The notes beneath the pieces are model-generated. The model did no database searches, was not told where the DNA came from, and saw nothing but the letters and a program-made list of their open reading frames with translations. From positions 4,963,501 through 5,027,500 of the forward strand of contig NC_081414.1 of NCBI RefSeq assembly GCF_030272615.1: DNA of 64,000 bases. Reading direction: 5' to 3'. Below are positions 35,282-45,786 of this stretch, one piece after another; position 1 is the stretch's first letter; each line of letters starts with the position of its first letter. The stretch comes from Cryptomeria japonica (lineage: Eukaryota; Streptophyta; Pinopsida; Cupressales; Cupressaceae). The position numbers and the translations under genes were made by a program.

Positions 35282-36064
35282 ATGAGAAAGAAACTTCTAC
35301 TAGACCACAAGAAAAATCAGAACACACAACAGCTGAAGCTACAGAGATCAACAGAATTAATCGAAAGATCAAGCCATACTACTGATGAATCTGATTTGGC
35401 AAAGCAGGATTGGGAAGAGGTCTTGAGACTTCATGAGCAACTAGTATGGCTAATCAAGATCAAGATGCAGGCACCAATAGAGCTCCTGCTCTTATTAGTC
35501 CAGTCACTTTCCAATTTCCCACTGATCTACTGAAAGATGAAGTGCCTATGAAAATATTCCATGCTCAACGCTGCCAAATTTCTATGGCCTTGCTAGCGAC
35601 GACCTTGATATGTTCCTATTCAGTTTCATGTATTATGTCCAAGCTATTATTATCTAAGTGATGCACAATAGCTAAAATTGTTTCTTGCCACCTTAAAGAA
35701 TGTAGTGTTATGCTGGTTCATGGAGCTTGGTGGGTATACTATACACACTTGTTTGGTAACAAAAGAGATATGAGGATATATAAAAAGTACTGAAAAGTAA
35801 GAGCTATCAAAGATGCTATTTTCAAATGAATCATAAGGAAGAAGAGGAACTCAAAAATTATATGGAAAGACTTTTGTTTAGCTTGCAGCATTCTAGAAAA
35901 CATGCTAGAATTGGAATCTTTTAAGAATATTTTTCTTCAGTGCATTAGAGCTGATTACATGGAGGCTCTTAATTTAATGGGAGCTGACAAAGTGTCTCAT
36001 TTACCTTTTGAAGAGATTTGCAAGCTTTTCCAATATTATTCTTGATGTCTCAAAACATTCAAGC
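35282..36064 (+). pseudogene. Ty3-type gag, first part
   Basis: From about 35446 (ATG of MANQDQDAGTNR) the sequence reads as a plant gag with several frame changes: a decayed capsid with YYVQAI, LKLFLATLKN, LCWFMELGG, then IRADYMEALNLMGA and LPFEEICKLF. It is interrupted at 36065 by a solo LTR and continues at 37146. Not functional. Confidence 0.7.
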
Positions 36065-37140
36065 TGTTGGGAAATAAACAGGTCCAATACCAAAGATTGT
36101 GAAGATCAATCTCTATCCAACAAACCAATTAAAGGATGAGATTCAAGGCTTGGATAGCTGCAACATGAAAATCTGAAACTCACATGAAAATCTGAAAATT
36201 AAGTTGCCTTAATTTGAAAAACCAAGATTAGATCCTTCTTATTCATGATGCCAAAAATCAGCCTGTATATCATGCTTAATCAACCTATCTTATGTGAACT
36301 TATAACAGCAATAAATAATGATTAACATCAGCATAAGATAGCAGCAATAAGGCACAAATAAGCAAGATAAAATCAACAAATAACACAAGATTACATGGAG
36401 AAACCCTTGCAGGAAAAAACTCCACCAAGAAGAGAGGCCAAGCTTGCATTATCAACAATTAACGTGCTTAGAATACAATAACTTTGATTCTCCTGTTTGT
36501 CTCCACCATAGCAGCACCTATGTACATGTGAACAACCTCCTTATGCCTCTCATTCCTCCTTTGTTCTTGCAAAAAAATCTACATTCAACTATTACATATA
36601 AAATCTACATCCAAAGGCTGGATTTATAGAATGGTAAGAGCTCCAAAACCACCAATAAAGGTTCCCAAAGGAGCCTCTTCATTCCTCACGACCACAACCT
36701 TTGGAATGCCTCCACAGAACTCAAAAAGACACCAGTTTAGCTTCCAGTACTTTCCCACCAACTTAGGCACCCATATTTGCAAATAAACATTACATTAAAT
36801 GTAATAAATGTCAGAATACCAAGAGACACCTCTTGCCACTTCCATGCTCCTACTTGGAAAAGCCCATAGGTCACTCTTTTTCCACTTCCGTAAGCCATTA
36901 AATATCTTATTCTAGATGCCCATAAGTGGGGAAAACATTCTATATAATTGTGTTCACAACCCACTTTTACCACTGCTAGTAGAACCCATCACCCCCTTAT
37001 GAATGCATTACAAATAATGGTGAGAATTAAATATTACAAATTATTTTTCCCAATACATCCTAAGTGCCTTAGGACACTTTCCAAGGATGTTGGAACCATT
37101 TCATAGGATTTACAAGGTAGATGGCACCTTAATCCTAACA
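36065..37140. mobile_element. solo LTR inserted in gag
   Basis: Starts TGTTGGGAAATAAAC, ends TTAATCCTAACA and has the exact 5-bp duplication CAAGC (36060-36064 and 37141-37145). The gag reading resumes after it. It belongs to a different family from the TGTAATGTCCC LTRs; an internal GAGAAACCCTTGCAGG motif resembles 24541-24560. Orientation is not decided. Length is 1076 bp. Confidence 0.88.
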
Positions 37141-37145
37141 CAAGC

Positions 37146-37451
37146 AAATCAAGGAATTGCTTCCCAAACAATATGAGTAGAGAGGAGTTACTAGAAAAGA
37201 AATTGGTAGACTTACTAGAGGACCTCAAGACTAATCTCTTGAATTCTATGGCTACTCAGTTTGAGACTATATTCTTGGGAAAGCACAAAATTTTTGAGAA
37301 AGCCTTAGTTAAATTTTGCTTTGTGAGTTGTAAGCAACAACCTAATGGCAATTGCCCATTCAATCAAAATAAGGTTTCAAGCCTTCAAGAATCTAGCAAG
37401 ATCACAACATTTGAGTTGTGGCTGAAAGACAAAGTAGATAAGAACTTTTAA
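37146..37451 (+). pseudogene. Ty3-type gag, second part
   Basis: Frame 37173-37451 reads SREELLEKKLVDLLEDLKT, then ATQFETIF and C-F-SCKQ...CPFNQN, which fits the gag segment before the zinc knuckles of plant Ty3 elements. It stops where the LINE fragment begins; the next portion of the same polyprotein appears at 56372. Confidence 0.65.
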
Positions 37452-37454
37452 CAT

Positions 37455-37926
37455 CCACGAGGCTGAAAATAGCCTATGGGACAACCAGCCTTGACCTTTT
37501 GGTCTTCTACATTTCATTTCTTTTCCCAATCAAAGAGATGATAAGCGTCCTTCTCCTTGTTGAATAAATTGTTGCAAGAAACAGCTGCCATTATATTGTC
37601 ATACTCGTTTCTGATGTCCTTGAAGGCATCTCACTCGATAATAAAGTGTTTTTTTAATTCCACTAACCGGATAGTACAAAAATACACACCCTTTCTTCCC
37701 GTGCTTCTTTAGGTATTTTCCACTATCCCATTTCACATCGAAGTTGATGAAAGTTGGTTCTTAATTGAGCAAAAAGAATCTTGGCTCTCCATGGAATACG
37801 AGCTGTTATGTACACTTTTTGTTGATGACTGTGAATGGGGTTGAACTCTTTGAGATAATACTTTTTCTTTCTCTCTAGCACTTTACCTCATATACAATTG
37901 CACAACTTATCCAAAACGAAGCTTTG
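37455..37926 (-). pseudogene. LINE ORF2 3' fragment
   Basis: On the minus strand the sequence reads YYLKEFNPIHSHQQKVYI, FAQLRTNFHQLRCE, then VCIFCTIRLVE--KHFI and DAFKDIR. This is the C-terminal C-x2-C-x7-H-x4 block of plant L1-type LINEs, the same family as 30330-31340. Three stops are visible. It lies within the older gag element and abuts the chromovirus insertion site at 37927-37931. Confidence 0.75.
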
Positions 37927-37931
37927 CTCTC

Positions 37932-39251
37932 TGTAATGAACCTTGTTGTACCTGCCTTGCCTTCCTGAGATTAAGATCAGATTCGCGACTCCAAAGGTTT
38001 GATTTGGGCAATAAGTTGGATCTAGGGTTCCCTGCAACATTATAGACATTGCAATATAGATATATCAGCAATAATAGTAAATTAGTTGCATAACTGTTAC
38101 ATGAAAACAGGCCCATTCAGGACGTTGGGAACGCTCCAGGATGGCTAGCTACCCATCCAAACCCATCCCATCTCTTAGGGCTCATAGGGTTACATGAGGA
38201 TGGGACCAGCACACCCTCCGCTGGGACCGCATATTCCAAATGTGCTGACAAACAGAAAACAGTAGGAAGATAACAAATGTCTACAGGGACAAAAATAAAT
38301 GATTCCAGAAAATGTGTTACTTGGTCATTATTAATTCATCTTGTTAATTGGATAGTTGGTTAATGACATCTGGTTTAATTTCAGAATACATGACTGTTAT
38401 CATTCTTTCCTTAATTTGTAAGTATTGCTTGTGAATTATTTTTTTATATTTTCTGTCGATTCTTAGAGTACCACTTTACGACTTATACCTGAACCCGACA
38501 TTGCGGGTTGTATTATCTGACAGGGAAGATATACTTCGGCATGTTATAGGTTTGATTAATTTATGTGGCAAGAATGTTCATTTATTGATCCAAATTTGTG
38601 ATTGATTAGCAATTAATCTATTCAATTACTTTGATTATGTTTATTCCCATTGATGCAGAGATGAGTTACAGAAAATCAGATTGAATTTAATTTGCATATT
38701 TAAACACATTTAATGAACGATAACACATGGATGCTCTGCGATACCCAGACGGACTGGCCTAGGAATGCACCAGACTGCTGGCGATGGGGAGGGGGTGCTC
38801 TATACGACTAGGTGTTGGTTCTTCATTGCTTGGAAGAACCAGCGACTCTCCCTCCACATCGTGCCAGCCTGATACATTCACAGGCTATCCCGTGGGTGGT
38901 TTAAGCATTGTAATGAAACTAAATTACTATTATGGCGGAGTGACATAGTTACCTATTTGCGGATTCTCCTTGCTATTTTCCCCTTGTCACCTCCTTCCCC
39001 CGTGATTCCCTCGGTGTGTGTGGTTTATACCTTCTAAAACCACGCAACCCCCCTTGGAAGCATGGCATCTTTCCCAGAGATGACTTGGAGATGATCGCAT
39101 CCTTTCCTTAATGATATTAGTTAAGGTATAAACACATTTTAATCGGTTAATATAATTTTATAAATTTGAATATTTGGAAAATATACATATATGTACAAAT
39201 CTCATACAGTTATACTTCTAATGATTCTGCTGTCTATACGGAAATATGACA
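37932..39251 (-). repeat. chromovirus 3' LTR (intact, 1320 bp)
   Basis: On the plus strand begins TGTAATGAACCTTG and ends GGAAATATGACA. It is uninterrupted and serves as the reference for finding the insertions in the other LTR. Confidence 0.95.
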
Positions 39252-39266
39252 ATCCTCCCCCCTTAC
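39252..39266 (-). other. polypurine tract
   Basis: The minus strand reads GTAAGGGGGGAGGAT directly before the 3' LTR, as needed for plus-strand priming. Confidence 0.85.
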
Positions 39267-39277
39267 ATTGCTTGTAC

Positions 39278-39787
39278 TCAAGCGATGTGGAGGTTTGGGT
39301 GGTTGAAGATCTCTTCACCCTCCCAAGTTGCATCCTCCTCCGGCAACCCTTTCCATAAGATCGGGTATTCTACAATGCTCATATTCTTTATTCTCCTTTC
39401 TCTTACATCTAAAAGGGCTTCCGGTTCCAATGTCAACTTCCCCTCATCATCTAGCGGAGGTAACTCCTTGCATAGGGATATCTGCAGTCCTAATGCTTTT
39501 TTTAACCTAGACACATGGAATACATTGTGGATGTTGTTGTTCGAGGGAAGCTCTAGTTCATATACTACCTCCCCTACCTTCCTTGAGATTGGGTAGGGTC
39601 CATAGAACCTTGGCTTCAACTTCTCTGCCCCACTAGATTTCAACGAAGACTGCTTGTAAGGCTGCAACCGTAGGAAGACTAAGTCTCCTACCTCAAATGA
39701 TCTTTTAGTGCGATTATGATCAGCGTATATCTTTTGCTGATTTTGGGCTTGATGTATGTGATCTTTTAAAGTCCTTAGGATGTCCAT
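39278..39787 (-). pseudogene. integrase C-terminus and chromodomain
   Basis: An open frame of 169 residues. Residues about 25-85 form the GPY-type module (YADHNR, GDLVFLRLQPY, PRFYGPYP). HNVFHVSRLKKALG sits near residue 90. The final 45 residues form a chromodomain (LL-VRERR, YPILWKGLPEEDATWE, HPNL). A chromodomain at the integrase end defines chromoviruses and is thought to guide insertion to particular chromatin. A frame break separates it from the integrase core. I do not assign a clade. Confidence 0.9.
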
Positions 39788-39811
39788 GCTTTCCTGAATA
39801 AAATCCCTTGC

Positions 39812-40673
39812 TCATGGCACTTGACTTTCTGGAGTAATTAGTGATCCAAAAGAGGTGGGTTCATAACCATAAAGTGCTTTGAATGGGCTCATTTGGATTG
39901 ACATATGATGTGTAGTATTATAGCAGTATTCCCCTAAATATAACCATTTGGTCCAAGCTTTCTGTTGCCCAGTGACATAATTTCTTAGATATCCTTCAAT
40001 CCATTTGTTGATGATTTCAGTTTGTCCATCGGTTTGGGGATGATAGCTAGTACTCGGGGTGAGACTAGTTCCTGCCATCATGAAGATTTCTTGCCAAAAT
40101 TGCCCCATAAACCGACTGTCTCGGTCACTTATGATATTCTGGGGGAGCCCATGAAGTTTGAAGACTCCCCTACAAAATATTTCTGCCACTTGAGATGCTT
40201 GGAATTTATTTAATATAGCAAGGAAGTGTGCATATTTAATGAGGTGGTCCACTACCACATATATACAATCTTTTCCTTCGGCCTTGGGTAGGTCGGTGAT
40301 AAAATCCATCGAAATGCTTTCCCACTTCTGGTCGGGAATGGGCAATGGTTGTAGCAACCCAACTAGGTGGTTGAGTTTTGCTTTGTTCTTCTAGCACTGT
40401 GTACATTCTTGTACATATTTTTGGACTTCCTTCTTAAGTCCTTTCCAATAATATCGTTCTCTAATTTGTTTATGTCTTGTAGAACCCTGGGTGTCCTGCC
40501 AATGGATTATCGTGGTACTCTTTAACTATTACTTCCTTGAGTTTAGAGTTGGGCACCAAGTACACCCTATCCTTATATAGGATAAGGTCCTTCACAATTT
40601 TGTATTCTGCATGATTTGATGGGTCCCTCAAGATCTCGCTAGCGAAAGGGTCTTTGATATTTCCAATCAGCAT
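39812..40673 (-). pseudogene. integrase zinc-binding domain and catalytic core
   Basis: The HHCC domain starts in 40673-40470 (H-DNPLAGHPG) and continues through a frame change to ERYYWKGLKKEVQ and C-x2-C, where a stop follows at about 40393. The catalytic core (40357-39812) retains the D,D-35-E triad: SMDFITDLP, IISDRDSRF and TDGQTEIINK, followed by YNTTHHMS and FKALYGYEPTS. Integrase joins the cDNA ends to host DNA. Disrupted but well preserved. Confidence 0.9.
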
Positions 40674-41286
40674 TTATAGAGGTTATGATATTTATTTGTG
40701 GCTTCCTTGATAAGGCATTTGCTACCACATTGGTTGTTACTTTAACGTATTCAATATCAAAGTCATAAACTTGTATCCTGCTGACCCATTTTTGTTGCCT
40801 ATCATTTAGATCCCTTTGGTTTAAAAAGAATCTTAGGCTGTTATGATCTGTTTTTACATGGAATTTGGTGCAAACCATGTATTGGCAGAATTTGGCTAGT
40901 GCATGCATGATGGCTAACATCTATTTATCATAGACAGGGTAATGCTTTTCCATTTTTGTCAGCTTACAGCTTTCGAAGGCTATGGGGTGTTTGTTTTGCA
41001 TAAGGATAGATCCTATCCCATCTCCGGAGGCATCACATTGTAGTTCAGGGATAGCTAGGACAAGGCATGAGCTCATAGCTTCCTTTAGACTTTCGAAAGC
41101 TCTTTGGGCTGCCTCGCTCCAAGCGAAGGCTCCTTTCTTAGTTAGATTGGTGAGAAGGGCTGCCACCTTGGAGAACTCCCATACAAACCTCCTGTAGTAA
41201 CTACATAACCCCAAGAACCCCCTTAATTGTGTGAGGGACTTAGGTCTAGGCCATTCTTTGATAGTGGCTATCTTCTCCTCATCCAC
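40639..41286 (-). pseudogene. RT thumb and RNase H
   Basis: 41286-40921 reads KIATIKEWPRPKSLTQLRGF, LGLCSYYRRFV, then FAWSEAAQ-AFE and the RNase H start D-ASGDGIGSIL. After a stop at 40921, 40920-40639 has KFHVKTDHNSLRFF and NVVANALSRKP. These are the standard RT-RNase H blocks of Ty3 elements. The RNase H removes template RNA during reverse transcription. Confidence 0.9.
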
Positions 41287-41319
41287 GATAACTCCTTTTG
41301 CATTAATCTTATGCCCTAG

Positions 41320-41934
41320 CTATAGGATTTCCTCCATTCCAAACTCACATTTGGAAGCCTTTGCATAAAGTGATTCTTGCTCTAGGATCCTCAATGTTTC
41401 CTCAATATGTTTTAGGTGCTCCTCCCAAGTCTTGTTGTAGATCAAAATGTCGCCAAAAAAAACTGGTAAAAATTGTCTTAGTTGCTTGAGGAAAGTATGA
41501 TTCATACATGACTGAAATGTTGCTGGGGCATTAGTTAGACCAAAAGGTAGAACCAAAAATTCGAAGTGTCCATAGTGACATCGGAAAGCTATTTTGGGGA
41601 TGTCCTCCTCCCTCATCCTGATTTGATGATATCCTAATCGAAGGTCGATCTTGGAGAAATATTTGGCTCCATGTAGTTCATCTATCAACTCATCTATTCT
41701 TGGGATTGGGTACCTATTTTTGATGGTTTTCTTATTCAGTGCTCTATAATCAATGCACATCCTTAGAGTGCCATCTTTCTTTTTAACAAGTACCACCGAT
41801 GATGCGAAAGGGCTAGAGCTAGGTTGGATGTGTCCCATAGCCAATAGTTCCTTAATGGTTTTCTCAATTTCTTCCTTATATTTGTGAGGGTGGCGATAAG
41901 GGGTAGTGATGACTAGTTTTGCCCCATCCTCCAA
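41320..41934 (-). pseudogene. reverse transcriptase with altered catalytic box
   Basis: A 204-residue frame with all RT blocks: PSSSPFASSVVLVKKKDG, R-CIDYRALNK, YPIPRIDEL, FSKIDLRLGYHQIRM, AFRCHYGHFEF-V-PFGL-NAPATFQ and HLKHIEETL. The catalytic box, normally FFDD in this group, reads FFGD (the Gly codon is the complement of 41452-41454), removing one metal-binding Asp. That change alone should inactivate polymerisation. Confidence 0.92.
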
Positions 41935-42058
41935 CTCTATAGTGTGTTCAAACCCTCATTTGGGAGGCAAACCTTGAGGGATTTCTCCAAGTACCCTTTT
42001 ATACTTCTGCATGATGGGCTGGATGTCCACATGAATGGATTTCTCATGAGCATTGCTC

Positions 42059-42583
42059 TTATCTAGTATCATGCATGGGGCCACCCATTTTCCTCGATTT
42101 TTTTCTGAAAATCTGCTCCATTCTTTTACATGAAACCACCTTTGGACTACCATCAGGTAAGCCCTTGAGAGTAACTTCCTTCCCTTCATGTTGGAATCGG
42201 ATTATTTGGTTTGGGAGATCGAACGTGAAACATCCACGTGAATAAATCCATGGAGTCCCCAATATGATATCTGCGTCCAATGGTACCACCTAGAGATCTT
42301 CTTTTACCAAATAGCTACCTATTGTTAACTCCAACTTAGGTACCAACTTAGTGCATTGTACCCTTGCCCCCATGGTTGTTGTTGCTTCGAACCCCTTGAA
42401 AGTTTGTGTGGGTAATTTATGCTGCTTGACTACTCTTCCGTCGATGAAGTTATGGGAGGCACCGCTATCCACAAGTGTGACTACCTTTTTCCCTTTAAGC
42501 GAGCTCTTGATTCTGAACAAGTTGTGTTTAGCAGCATGGGTGATCGTGGCAACTATGGCTTGTTCTTCTTCCCCAAATCTCAT
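42059..42583 (-). pseudogene. retroviral-type aspartic protease
   Basis: 42583-42290 contains the active site LVDSGASHNFID near residue 38. After one in-frame stop the flap/C-terminal part follows in 42289-42059 with DIILGTPWI. The protease processes the polyprotein. A frame break separates it from the linker at 42189-41956 and from the RT. Confidence 0.88.
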
Positions 42584-42598
42584 TTTTTTGTTGGGCGG

Positions 42599-43769
42599 CT
42601 ATTCCTCATCCCCATATGGTGGGGCTTCTATCTTGTGAGCCCGGCTTTGGCATTTATGACTTCTCCCTTCATATGGTTTGAGGCATGTAAAACACGGTCC
42701 CTTTTTCTTAAGATCCTCCAAGGCTGAGCACATATGACCCTTCTCTCTCTTTCCCTTGCAATAGGTACAAGACTTTACAATGCCTTCTTGGCCGTGTTTG
42801 CTATCCTTGGGTGGAGTTTTGGAGGAGTTGCCAAAGGATTTGGTCTTATCCTTGGGTGAGCTTTCTTCAAATTTCATAGCTTTTTGTATAGCCTCATCTA
42901 ATGTTTGGGGTTCATGTGCACTTACTATGCTTTTGATTGATCCCCTCAACCCTTCTATGAATAGGTAAGTAAGCCTTTTTGGTGATAGACCCGGTACCAT
43001 CACTGCTAATTTCTAGAATTTTGTGGCATAATTTTCAATAGTCCTCTGCTGCCTTAGTAGGGTGAGCTCTTGGAAGAACCACTCGGGATGCTTTTGGTCA
43101 AATCTTTTTATAAGCTTTTGGGTGAACTCATCATATGTGTTTATAAGCTGATGTCCTTGGGTGATGAGGCCATGGTGCCACCACTCATGGGCAACTCCGG
43201 AAAGATGAAGTATAGCAAATTTAATGGCATTGGATTGAGTCATGGGGCTGAGGGATAGATAGGTATCCAATTTTTGGACCCATGACCTAGCCGATACCTT
43301 TCCCTCACCATCAAAGTTAGGGATGGTCACCTTACTGAGTTTGTTTTGAAGTTCTTTGTGGGTTGTCTTTCATTTTGACCAAGTGTCTTTAGTTTGGCAT
43401 CACAATAGTCTTTGAAGGTTACAAGATCTCGTAGTTCGGGATCCAACCTATGGTAGGTTGCAAGAATCTTATCTACATCTTCCATGGGTCTGTCATGGTT
43501 ATCATCTCTTATTGGCACCTCCTCGGGTAGGAATGAAGGGCGAGTGGGCCTTGAGTTGGTGTCTTTTGACGGGGTGGGGTGGTGGTTTTTAGAATGATTG
43601 GATTGAGCTTCTTTGGCATTATGGTTACTTATGTTTTGGAGGGCCTGAAGGACAAGTTGGTTGTTCCTCTCATTCTGTTCAATGAAGACCTGCATGGTTC
43701 TTTCCGTTTGCTCCCTTAGTGCTTGATCAGTTTGCTCCACGAAAGTTCATTACTAGCTTGTTCACTCAT
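42599..43769 (-). pseudogene. chromovirus gag (broken)
   Basis: The likely start ATG is at 43769 (minus). A one-base loss near 43743 puts the following long frame 43740-43327 out of phase. The capsid part is 43330-43013 (TIPNFDGEG--SARSWV-KLDTY, HEWWHHG, F---LI-RF) and 43003-42599 (LSPKRLTYLFIEGL, then the C-x2-C...GHMC and C-FTC-KP-...HKC zinc-binding clusters near residues 80-125). Three frames are needed to read it. Confidence 0.88.
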
Positions 43770-43861
43770 GTTGTTCACCCCTTTTTTCCTTTCTCTTTCT
43801 AAGGCCCTAAGGGTTCTTTGGCTCTATTACATCAACTATTTCCACAGGGTGGCAGGAAGGA

Positions 43862-43875
43862 GGCTTTGATACCAC
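43862..43875 (-). other. tRNA-Met primer-binding site
   Basis: The minus strand reads GTGGTATCAAAGCC directly after the 5' LTR end. TGGTATCA-AGC matches the initiator tRNA-Met site. Confidence 0.85.
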
Positions 43876-45042
43876 TGTAATGAACCTTGTTGTACCTGCC
43901 TTGCCTTCTTGAGATTAAGATCAGATTCATGACTCCAAAGGTTTGATTTGGGCAATATGTCGGATCTAGGGTTTCCCTGCAACATTATAGACATTGCAAT
44001 ATAGATATATCAGCAATAATAGTAAATTAGTTACATAACTGTTACACAAAAACAAGCCCATTCAAGACGTTGGGAACACTCCAGGATGGTTGGCTACCCA
44101 TCCAAACCCATCCCATCTCTTAGGGCTCATAGGGTTACCTAAGGATGGGACCAGCACACCCCCAGCTGGGACTTGTTGATGTGTTTTTTATGCACATGCG
44201 AACACAGAATAAAATACCTAAGGGTACCTTATCCTCTCTTGAACAAAGTTCCCGACTGCTGAAGATTTCATCGAAGGATCAATCAGAGTAAATCCAAGGT
44301 TCCGTTATGTAGGATCTCTACTCGTGGATAAGCTCTTCGTGGTATGATGTGATTTGCTGGAATCACAAGGGGACTTACACTCGATGACCTAAACGTCTGA
44401 TTTGTTGGAATCACAAGTCCTATTTACTAAATGGAAGACAAACAAATGGTAAAAGATGTAGGGTTCAAGAAGTCTACTCTACTACCTAGAATGCGAGAAG
44501 ATGGATGAACGACTAGGTGGAGTCCTACTGGGCTGGGTCTCACCATCAAGCTTGAACAATCTGACACCAACTCAGTGCGATCTTCTTAGGGATGCTTCCA
44601 ATACATTCAAATCGTACACCATCAGACACTGATCACCATTCAAGATAATGCATGAACAATAGACGTGTAACGACTTAAGATTAAGCTCATTTTATGCCAG
44701 TTGACCACGCAGGGCGCACTTACAATCAGTAAGAGGCTAGTGGTATGGATTAGACGGATTCCACACAGGTGCATTCAACAACTTCTTTCATTCAATTTAA
44801 TTATCTATCATCTAAAATGAAGATTCAACAAGAGACCATGCATATTGCAACGAAACAACACACTTCACCATAACTTCAATGAAAATGGAGTTTCTTTACA
44901 ATCACTGGCAACAATTTCTTGCCTTGTCCTCCTAATTTACTCTAATTGCTATTCTATCAGCTGACTATTCACTATTAGCTAGCTATTCACCCACTATTAA
45001 CTATTGACTAACTATTAGCCTTTACAAATGAGGAGCCAGGGC

Positions 45043-45050
45043 TTATATAG
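45043..45050 (+). promoter_or_regulatory. possible LTR TATA box
   Basis: GCTTATATAGTGCTC, preceded by a G-rich stretch. If used in plus orientation, transcripts would begin around 45075 and run through the whole hairpin array. Confidence 0.35.
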
Positions 45051-45480
45051 TGCTCTCAATACAATTCAATGGCTCAGATCAATTTGAGATCAATGGCCGA
45101 GATTTTACAATGAAAACCCTAATTAGGGTTTGTTACAACAAACTCAATTCTAGCCAATGAAATAATTGCATTATTTGGACACGTCTTCTCTAGAATATTC
45201 GACCAATGGATAACAGGGGTAGGTACATTGAAGTTTGTGTCATCCCTGATGAGTCAGGTACATTGAATCTGGACACGCTGAGGTGGACCAATCCAACTGG
45301 AGGAATGATGACTGGGACGCCACCCTGTTTGACACTTGTAACTTGGTTGATGTTTCAATTTAATGATGCTGAGAAGATAACTTTAATTAACTCTTCTGAA
45401 ACTATTGGCTCCTTCAACAGACCCTTGCTTTAACCTCCTTTGTCTTTGATGTGCAGGATGGATGGTGTACCTTTCCTTGA

Positions 45481-45630
45481 AATGCTGGACTGGAAGAGGT
45501 CGTCCTTGATGATGCTGGACTGGAAAAGGTCGTCCCTGATGATGCTGGACTGGAGAAGGTCGTCCTTGATGATGCTGGACTGGAGGAGGTCGTCCTTGAT
45601 GATGCTGGACTAGAGGAGGTCGTCCTTGAT
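45481..45630. repeat. 30-bp minisatellite, five copies
   Basis: Five consecutive 30-bp units at 45481, 45511, 45541, 45571 and 45601, each GATGCTGGACTGGA-AGGTCG followed by TCC.TGAT, differing at one to three bases. Because 30 is a multiple of three it stays open on both strands; the resulting serine/threonine-rich minus-strand frame is not credible as a gene. Confidence 0.95.
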
Positions 45631-45786
45631 CTGGCCTGGTCTTCTTTCATCTGCAAGACAAACCAAAAGATGATTAAGGTCATATAACGAATTCATTTCA
45701 ACATAGCATTTTCTACCTTAAATCATCAACAAGAAGATATCAAAATTAAGTTTGCTCAAGATTCTTTCCAGGGACAGGCTCTATAA

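Noticed and set aside
45414-45683. Serine/threonine-rich minus-strand ORF
   Set aside because: It is a by-product of the 30-bp minisatellite, whose length is a multiple of three.
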